From NCBI RefSeq assembly GCF_019443425.1, contig NZ_CP080382.1:1550001-1614000 (forward strand): 64,000 nt of DNA, read 5' to 3'. The position numbers and the translations under genes are program-made. The notes under the pieces are model-generated. The model ran no database searches and was not told the DNA's origin. It was given only the letters and a program-made list of their open reading frames with translations. This DNA is from Arthrobacter sp. PAMC25284. Its GTDB lineage: Bacteria; Actinomycetota; Actinomycetes; Actinomycetales; Micrococcaceae. Below, in pieces: positions 54,883 to 64,000 of the stretch; position 1 is the stretch's first letter, and the number at the start of each line of letters is the position of its first letter.

Positions 54883-56997
54883 GTGGGAATTGAAGATGAA
54901 GCTGCGTTGCTGGACCAGGGTCCGGACGCCTACGTACTGCTGACCGCGGACGGAACCATAAAATTCGTGAATTCCGCGGCGGAACGGCTCTTCGGCCATC
55001 CCCGCGAGCACTTGCTCGGCGCCGCCTATCACCTGTTGCTCGCCGACGATGAGCACTCTGGTTTCCTGCGGATCTTCGGGCGGTTGGGCCGGAAGAAACA
55101 TCCCGTCAGCCGGGCTTTTGCCGTCGTCGGCCGGCACCGGGACGGCAGGGAGCTTTCCCTGGAAGTCAGCTGCTCGCTGGTCCGGACCGAGGCGGGAACA
55201 TCCATGGCCGTCGCTATCCGGGATGCCGGTTTCCGGGAGGATTACGACGCCGGCAGGCGGCTTGCCGTCTCATTGCTGGACGCCACGATGGAGACAGTCT
55301 CGGACGGGATCGTGGTGATCTCCAGTGACGGGCAGATCACCGGTATCAACGAACAGTATTTGAAGCTATGGGGGATGCCCGCCGAGCTGGTCGCAGCCCA
55401 GGACCCCCGCGCCCTGATCCGGTTCATCGCAGACCAGCTTGTGGACCCGGAGTCCTTCCTGCGGCACGTCACGGCACTGTACGGGGACAACGTGACGCGG
55501 AGCCACGCCGTCCTGGAATTCACGGACGGCCGCGCCGTGGAGTTCAACACGATGCCGCAGACGGTCTCGAATACCGTCATCGGCCGGATCTGGAACTTCC
55601 GTGACATCACACCCCACCGTCGGGCCCAGAACCAGGCGCGGCGGGCGATGGATGAACTCGCCGAGCAGACGGACCGATTCAAGCGGCTGGCCTTTCAGGA
55701 TCCGTTGACGGGACTGGCCAACCGGCTGTTGTTCAAGGAACGCGCCGATGCCGCGTTGCTGACGCAGAACCCGGTCCAGGTCCTGCTGCTGGACCTGGAT
55801 GACTTCAAGGAAGTCAACGACGTCCTGGGACACCATGCCGGCGACGAAATGCTGGTCGAAATCTCCCGCCGGTTGAGGGACTGCGTGGGGCCGCATGGCA
55901 CGGTGGCGCGGCTGGGCGGGGACGAGTTCGTGGTCCTGCTGGTCGGCTGCAGCGATGCAGACAGCGTCGCCCGCCGCGTCGTGGACGCCCTGAACCGCAC
56001 AGTGTCCATCGACGGTTTGCAACTGCAGCCGGGCCTGAGCCTGGGCGTGGCGACCCGCACGGACGCGTCCGTGACCTCGTCGGAGCTGTTGCGACAGGCG
56101 GACCTGGCCATGTATGCAGCCAAGGAAGCCGGCAAAAACCGGTACGTCCACTTCCGTCCGGAGATGCATGCGGCGCTGCTGGCACGCACCCAGCTGACTG
56201 CCGGGCTCAGGCAGTCCGTGGAACTTGGACAAATCGCCGTGCACTACCAGCCCGTTGTCTCCGCCGGCCCGGGTGAGCTGATGGCGCCGGACAATTTCAT
56301 TACAACGGCGGAACGCAGCGGTATGATCCGGGAGATCGGAGCCGAAGTCCTGCGCCGGACGTGCCTGGAGCTGGGGCCGTGGCTGGCTGGTGACCCGCGC
56401 AGGTCCGTGGCCGTGAACGTCTCCGGCGTGCAGTTGCAGCGCCGGGACTTCGCGGAACAGGTAATGGACACCATCAAAAGTAGTGGCCTTGACCCGCGGC
56501 AACTGGTGCTCGAAGTGACGGAGAGCGTGTTCTTCGACGCCCATTCGCACGTCATCGCCCAGCTGGAAACGCTCCGCGCGGCCGGCATCCGGGTCGCGCT
56601 GGACGACTTCGGAACCGGCTATTCGTCCCTGGGCCGGTTGCAGGAGTTGCCGGTCGACATCGTCAAGATCGACAGGTCCTTTGTGTCGATGGTCGTCACC
56701 GGCGCGGAGAAGCTCCCGATCCTCACCTCCATGATCCATATGGCCAAGAGCCTGGGCCTGCAGGTCACGGCGGAAGGCATCGAGACATCCGCGCAGGCGC
56801 GGTTCCTGATGGAGCATCATTGTGATGCTTTGCAGGGGTTCCTCTTTTCACGCCCCCGGCCCGCTACCGAGCTGGAGCATGCGTTACGGACGTCGGTCGC
56901 GGGCATCGCCGTCGTCGCGAAGGCTGCCACGGACGCTTTTGCGCCGGACACCGTGGCGGCGCATCCTGCCGCGGCAGGTGCCCTGCCACGGCCCTAA
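54883..56997 (+). CDS. PAS-PAS-GGDEF-degenerate EAL protein, paralogue 2
   Basis: A 704-residue paralogue of the preceding gene with the same PAS-PAS-GGDEF-EAL order. RLGGDEFVVLL is intact, but the inhibitory RxxD position reads GPHG, so product inhibition is probably lost. In the EAL domain HYQPVV is followed directly by SAGPGELMAPDNF: about 15 residues including the EALxR motif are missing compared with its neighbours, while NVSGVQL, VTESVFF and DDFGTG remain. This should be a diguanylate cyclase without phosphodiesterase activity (inference). The start is GTG at 54883; TATGAT at 54806-54811 is a likely -10. Confidence 0.88.
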   Translation: MGIEDEAALLDQGPDAYVLLTADGTIKFVNSAAERLFGHPREHLLGAAYHLLLADDEHSGFLRIFGRLGRKKHPVSRAFAVVGRHRDGRELSLEVSCSLVRTEAGTSMAVAIRDAGFREDYDAGRRLAVSLLDATMETVSDGIVVISSDGQITGINEQYLKLWGMPAELVAAQDPRALIRFIADQLVDPESFLRHVTALYGDNVTRSHAVLEFTDGRAVEFNTMPQTVSNTVIGRIWNFRDITPHRRAQNQARRAMDELAEQTDRFKRLAFQDPLTGLANRLLFKERADAALLTQNPVQVLLLDLDDFKEVNDVLGHHAGDEMLVEISRRLRDCVGPHGTVARLGGDEFVVLLVGCSDADSVARRVVDALNRTVSIDGLQLQPGLSLGVATRTDASVTSSELLRQADLAMYAAKEAGKNRYVHFRPEMHAALLARTQLTAGLRQSVELGQIAVHYQPVVSAGPGELMAPDNFITTAERSGMIREIGAEVLRRTCLELGPWLAGDPRRSVAVNVSGVQLQRRDFAEQVMDTIKSSGLDPRQLVLEVTESVFFDAHSHVIAQLETLRAAGIRVALDDFGTGYSSLGRLQELPVDIVKIDRSFVSMVVTGAEKLPILTSMIHMAKSLGLQVTAEGIETSAQARFLMEHHCDALQGFLFSRPRPATELEHALRTSVAGIAVVAKAATDAFAPDTVAAHPAAAGALPRP

Positions 56998-57147
56998 CGG
57001 CAGGCGCCGCCGACATGTTGGCGTCCCGGCACGTTCGGGATCGTTCTGCTGCGGGCGCACAGCCTATGATTCAGGAACAGCCGCAAACCACGGACATCAG
57101 AGTGCGCCGGCTGTCCACATCCGTCGCTTGGGGGACAGAGAATAATC

Positions 57148-58976
57148 ATGGACACCGGATTTGCACTGGCTTTACTGGAGCACAGCCCTGACGCGCTGTT
57201 GCTGCTGGATCAGGACGGGTCCATCCGCTTCCTCAATTCCGCCGCCGAGCAGCTCTTCGGCTACTCCCGCTCCCAGCTGATGGGAGCCGAGCACAGCCTG
57301 CTGCTCGCTGAAATGTCCCGGGAGCCGTTCCATCTCGTCCTGTCACGTCTGGCCACCGCCGGCGCCGCAGGCTCTGCCACTCCCCCGCCGCGGCCGCGGC
57401 CGTTCGAGGGTGCCGGACGCCGGGCAGACGGCACCCATGTCCCGGTGGAGATCACGTGTTCGCTGGTTCCGCTCGAAGCCGGGGCCGCGGTCGCGCTGTC
57501 GGTCCGCAGCGCGGCCCCACCGGCAGGACGCGCCCCAGCTGGCCAGTGTGCCGCCCGACGCCGGAACCGCCGCGGGCGGCAACAGCGCCAGCGGCGCCGC
57601 ACCGGGCCGTCGTCCTTTCACCGCCGATCCCTCGGTTCCCTCGGGCGCGACCGCGCGCGCAGGAGCCGACGACCGCCGGGTCTCCGGCGCCCGGCCGGAT
57701 CCGCTGACGGGTCTGGCCAATGGTCCGCTGTTCAACGACCAGCTCGCCGCGGCTTTGAGCCGCCCCGAGACGGTCGATGTCCTGATCCTGAATCTGGACG
57801 ACTTCCGGAACCTCAACGAGCTCCTCGGGCATCCGGCCGGCGACGAACTGCTCATGGAAGTGGCGAACCGGCTACGCAGCTGCATCCGCCCCCATGACAG
57901 CATCGCCAGGCTCGGCGGCGACGAATTCGTGGTGCTGCTGGTGAAATGCCTCAACGCGGACGCCGCGACGAAACGGATCGCGGAGTCCCTGCACGAGCCG
58001 ATCCGCGTCGGCGGTTCCCTGGTGCGGCCCAGCGTGAGTATGGGCCTGGCATCCAGAACGCCGGAGACCGCTGACGGTGCGGAGTTGCTGCGCCAAGCGC
58101 ACGCCGCCATGGGCGCGGCGAAGGCTGCCGGCAAGAACACCTGGCGGCGCTTCGAACCCAGCATGCTGTATTCGGCCGCGCAGCAGGGCCAGGGCGAATC
58201 GGGACTCCGCCGGGCCGTGGAGCTTGGCCAAATTTCCGTGCATTACCAGCCCGTGGTGGCACCGGGCGTCGGCTGCGTGGTGCAGTTCGAGGCGTTTGCC
58301 CGCTGGGAACTGCACGGCCGTGTCGTACCACCCAATCAATTCCTGCCGATGGCTGAGCAGAGCGGCCTGATCCGCGAAATCGGTGATGAGGTTCTTCGCC
58401 GCGCCTGCACTGAAATCCGTCCCTGGCTGGCCGGCGATGCGGCCAACAGCGTTGCCGTAAACGTCTCCGCGCTGCAGTTCGAACACCGTGACTTTGCCGC
58501 GGACGTGCTCGCGATTGTCCGCTCGACCGAAGTGGACCCACGCCAGCTGACGCTGGAACTGACGGAAAGCGTGTTCTTCGACTCGGCCCCTGATGTTTTA
58601 CGCCAGCTGCGCCAACTGCGCCAGGCCGGCGTCCGGATCGCCATGGACGACTTCGGCACAGGCTATTCCGCGCTCGGCCGGCTCAACGAGCTGCCGCTGG
58701 ACATCGTTAAGATCGACAGGTCTTTCGTCGCCATGGTCTCAACCGGCCAGGAGCAACTGCCGTTCTTTGACACCATGATCGACGCCGCCCATGCCCTGGG
58801 CCTCACCGTGACGGCCGAGGGGATCGAAACCGGCATCCAGGGCCCGCTACCTGATGGACCGCGGCTGTGACTCGTTGCAGGGTTACCTGTTCGCCAAGCC
58901 GGCCCCGGCGAGCGAGCTCGCCGGGACCATGGAAACTGCCCTCATGGCCGTCGACCAGGTCGGCGCCGGGCGCTGA
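57148..58976 (+). CDS. PAS-GGDEF-EAL protein, paralogue 3, two apparent frameshifts
   Basis: The third paralogue, about 608 residues after correction, has only one PAS domain (MDTGFALALLEHSPDALLLL). The frame breaks between 57511 and 57540, likely at CCCC 57515-57518, before the GGDEF domain. It breaks again at GGGCCC 58840-58845 near the end, after TAEGIETGIQ; correction gives ARYLMDRGCDSLQGYLFAKP and a normal finish at 58976. RLGGDEFVVLL is intact with inhibitory site RPHD. The EAL motif reads FEAFARWEL, keeping the Glu and Arg but with Phe for Leu. TATGAT at 57065-57070 is a likely -10. Confidence 0.85.
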
Positions 58977-59076
58977 CCCCATGGGCGCCCCCGGGCGGCA
59001 CATCCCAGCGGCACATCCGGGCGCGGAAGCCGCTGCCGTGGGCAGCGGCTGTCCGGGACCCTTGACCGGCCTGTAC

Positions 59077-59379
59077 TCAGAGTTTTTCGCAGGCGATGCC
59101 GTCGTTGTCACGGTCCAGGTCGCGCTCACCCAGGTGCCGCTTCGCACCGCCGTCGTTGTAGCTGTAGAGCGTATTGCTGACTTTGAAATTCGTGACGGGC
59201 TTTCCGGAGGTCCTGTCACGTGCCCCGCTCTTGCCTACCCCGTGCGGGTAGACCTTGTTAAGTTCCGCGCAGTTCTTGTAGGACTTCGGCGAAGGCGCTG
59301 CCGTGGCCGGCACCGCCGAGACCGTGAGCAGAAGTGCGGCCGTGGCCAGCGACGAAATTATTACTTTGCTGATGCGCAT
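59077..59379 (-). CDS. Secreted excalibur-domain protein
   Basis: A 100-residue exported protein. The signal peptide ends near TATAAPS. SYKNCAELNKVYPHGVGKSG and the terminal DLDRDNDGIACEKL form the excalibur calcium-binding motif with its conserved Cys pair and DxDxDG. Such proteins are extracellular and sometimes fused to nucleases; this one stands alone. The ATG at 59379 begins MRISKVIISSLATAALL. Confidence 0.9.
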   Translation of the reverse strand: MRISKVIISSLATAALLLTVSAVPATAAPSPKSYKNCAELNKVYPHGVGKSGARDRTSGKPVTNFKVSNTLYSYNDGGAKRHLGERDLDRDNDGIACEKL

Positions 59380-59479
59380 TGAAAGTTATCCCCAGTATTG
59401 AACTCCTCAACCGCTTATCGGTCGAGGGTATTGGCATGCTACCGGAGAATTTGATGCTTTCCGCATTGCGGCAGATATT

Positions 59480-60328
59480 TCAGCGCCGGGGATCGACCTT
59501 ATCGAGGTCTTGCGCCACCATGGCCTCGCTGCGCTGCCACAGGCCGCGGGCGAGTCCGGCGTCGTAGGCCTGCTTGTTGGCCTTGGTCAGCTGGCGCTTG
59601 GCATAGTAGGCGCCGGAGATCCAGTCGTGCCCCGGGGTGGCGTTGGCGAGCCACACCAAGGTGTCCGCGCCCTGTTCCGGCGTCAGCATAAACCGGTTGA
59701 GGACCGTGGTGTAGGCTACGCGCATCAGGCTGGTCGATTCCGCCGCGAAGTTGGTGGCCACGCCGCCCGGGTGGAAGGCCGCCGTCGAGATGCCGGCCGC
59801 ATTGTAGCGGTTGTGTAGTTCCGTGGTGAACAGGATGTTCGCTAGCTTGCCGTTGCCGTAGGCGCGGTTCGCGGAGTAGCCCTTGGCCAGGTCGAGGTCA
59901 TCGAGATCGAGCTTGCCGAACAACGAGTTGGCCACGCTGGCGGTGTTGATCACGGTCGCGCGGCTGTCCGTGAGGACGTCCAGCAGTTCGGTGGTCAGCA
60001 GGAACGGCGCCAGGTGGTTGACCTGGAAAGTCTTCTCGTGGCCGTCCACGGTAAGCTCACGGTCCCCCATGATGCCGCCGGCGTTGTTGGCGAGGACGTC
60101 AATCCGCGGGTATTTTTCCTTGAGCTGCGCAGCCAGGGTGCGCACCTGGGAGAGCACGGCGAAGTCGCTAACGAAGAAATCCGCCCCGATCTCGTTGGCG
60201 ACCTTCTCGGTCTTCTCCGCGGAACGCCCGACGACGACCACCCGCTCCCCCTGCCGGCTGAAGGTCCGGGCCGCTGAGGCGCCGATCCCGTCACTGGCTC
60301 CGGTGATGACGATGGTGCGCTGCGGCAT
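59480..60328 (-). CDS. Short-chain dehydrogenase/reductase
   Basis: A 282-residue SDR. The NAD(P) motif is VITGASDGIGASAARTF, NNAGGIMG is the NAG motif, Ser is in VINTASVANS, and the catalytic pair is YGNGK in RAYGNGKLANILF. It resembles retinol-dehydrogenase-like SDRs of Actinobacteria; the substrate is unknown. The ATG at 60328 (MPQRTIVITGASDG) starts right at the Rossmann fold. It stands alone next to the rrn operon. Confidence 0.92.
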   Translation of the reverse strand: MPQRTIVITGASDGIGASAARTFSRQGERVVVVGRSAEKTEKVANEIGADFFVSDFAVLSQVRTLAAQLKEKYPRIDVLANNAGGIMGDRELTVDGHEKTFQVNHLAPFLLTTELLDVLTDSRATVINTASVANSLFGKLDLDDLDLAKGYSANRAYGNGKLANILFTTELHNRYNAAGISTAAFHPGGVATNFAAESTSLMRVAYTTVLNRFMLTPEQGADTLVWLANATPGHDWISGAYYAKRQLTKANKQAYDAGLARGLWQRSEAMVAQDLDKVDPRR

Positions 60329-60404
60329 AGGGTGTCCTTTTTTGAAGCCGGGAATGGTATCTCTGGTTCAACGACGGCCGGAGCTTTATTGTTCCGGCCG
60401 GCGA

Positions 60405-60531
60405 GTACGGACGCTCCCGCACATTCTGCAGTGCGGGGGAGTGACGCTTCCGTACATCCTGCCAATTCGGGAGTGACGCTTCCGCGCGTCCTGCCAATTC
60501 GGGAGTGACGCTACCGTACATCCTGCAGTTC
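60405..60531. repeat. About four tandem copies of a 32-bp unit beside the rrn operon
   Basis: Units at 60437-60468 and 60469-60500 differ at three positions. 60501-60531 is a third, slightly diverged copy, and 60405-60436 a weaker fourth. Each begins GGGAGTGACGCT and ends CCTGCCAATTC or similar. The whole 60329-60562 gap shows no gene. Confidence 0.85.
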
Positions 60532-60562
60532 GGGCTTCCGCGGTGAGGGTTAAAGAGGGAGG

Positions 60563-60586
60563 GCCTCCAACCTGGTGGTTGGAGGC
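60563..60586 (-). terminator. rrn operon terminator
   Basis: GCCTCCAACC and GGTTGGAGGC form a 10-bp perfect stem with a four-base loop just downstream of 5S rRNA; on the minus strand CCCTCCCTCTTT follows. Confidence 0.9.
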
Positions 60587-60603
60587 TCTCGACCTGTTAA
60601 TGG

Positions 60604-60722
60604 TTGTCCGGCGGCGTCCTACTCTCCCACACCCTCCCGGGTGCAGTACCATCGGCGCTGTGGGTCTTAGCTTCCGGGTTCGGGATGGGACCGGGCGTTT
60701 CCCCCACGCTGTGACCGCCGTA
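60604..60722 (-). rRNA. rrf: 5S ribosomal RNA
   Basis: The minus strand reads from GTTACGGCGGTCACAGCG to GCCGCCGGACAAC with the conserved interior CCCATCCCGAACCCGGAAG. The ends are complementary (GGCGG/CCGCC) as in all 5S rRNAs. About 119 nt; ends are approximate. Confidence 0.95.
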
Positions 60723-60952
60723 ACCTTTTCTCCGTGCCGCCGGTTTTTCGGCGGGTGGGAAGTTTTTGTGGTTACAACATGTTGTCCCGCCCTGGGGCGG
60801 GGGTGGTGTTGTTATTTTGTTGTTGGTTCCGGCAACGTGACCCGTGGCGGGTTTGTTGTTTGGGAACCACATAGTGGACGCAAGCATTCTTGTTTCTTTA
60901 CTTCTCCCGTGGTGTGAACGTCTTTTGAATCCGTTCACGGGGAGGAGTGTGT
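60723..60952 (-). other. 23S-5S spacer
   Basis: A transcribed spacer of the rrn operon with no tRNA gene recognised. Local inverted repeats, such as one around the GTGAACG and CGTTCAC segments near 60913-60938, probably serve RNA processing. Confidence 0.75.

Positions 60953-64000
<3,048 letters not shown>

Noticed and set aside
60405..60531. CRISPR-like array
   Set aside because: The 32-bp units are directly joined with no spacers and no cas genes are present.

Overview
The window is high-GC chromosomal DNA from an actinobacterium. Its gene families, gene order and rRNA sequence point to the Micrococcaceae, most likely Arthrobacter or Pseudarthrobacter (inference from memory, no search was run). 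No prophage, plasmid gene, tRNA, complete insertion sequence or CRISPR array was seen.

Layout. 1-4024 (minus): a run of a small membrane protein, exonuclease III, tryptophanyl-tRNA synthetase, a 2H phosphoesterase and a YihY-type membrane protein cut by the window edge. 4156-7517: a one-carbon/folate block, glyA-folD on the minus strand behind a ZTP (pfl) riboswitch, divergent from purU. 7606-8721: a small methyltransferase and a gamma-carbonic-anhydrase-like protein. 8815-14677: a probable lysine 2-monooxygenase pathway (APC permease, DavB, PucR-type regulator, DavA-like amidase). 14879-20215: a ROK regulator and a multiple-monosaccharide ABC transporter. 20256-20361: a terminator whose loop carries a 59-bp miniature mobile element. 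20527-26890 and on to 27420: a MacB-type ABC pair, a sugar-type oxidoreductase, an acidic proline-rich secreted protein, a Ser/Thr kinase and a lipoprotein. 27555-31006: monomeric isocitrate dehydrogenase and a secreted trypsin-like protease. 31232-36361: purH and purN, separated by an MFS transporter and a collagen-like surface protein. 36401-38769: three small membrane-protein genes.

39079-48233 is the most distinctive accessory block: an XRE-cupin regulator followed by eight or nine same-strand genes (MHS symporter, FAD oxidoreductase, CoA-transferase, enoyl-CoA hydratase, DapA-type lyase, SDR, aldehyde dehydrogenase, ferredoxin). They look like one catabolic pathway whose substrate I cannot name. 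48353-52412: an HNH nuclease with an unassigned N-terminal domain, flotillin plus an NfeD-like partner, and a glycosyltransferase with a Gly/Ala/Pro repeat tail. 52577-58976: three tandem PAS-GGDEF-EAL paralogues with different catalytic-site defects. 59077-60328: an excalibur protein and an SDR. 60563-64000: the 3' part of an rrn operon on the minus strand (23S, 5S, terminator).

Quality warning. Seven genes contain eight apparent single-base insertions, nearly all in G or C runs of three to five. Removing one base restores a normal family-length protein each time. The uniform direction and context suggest sequencing or assembly error more than real pseudogenes. Affected genes are annotated over their full corrected span.
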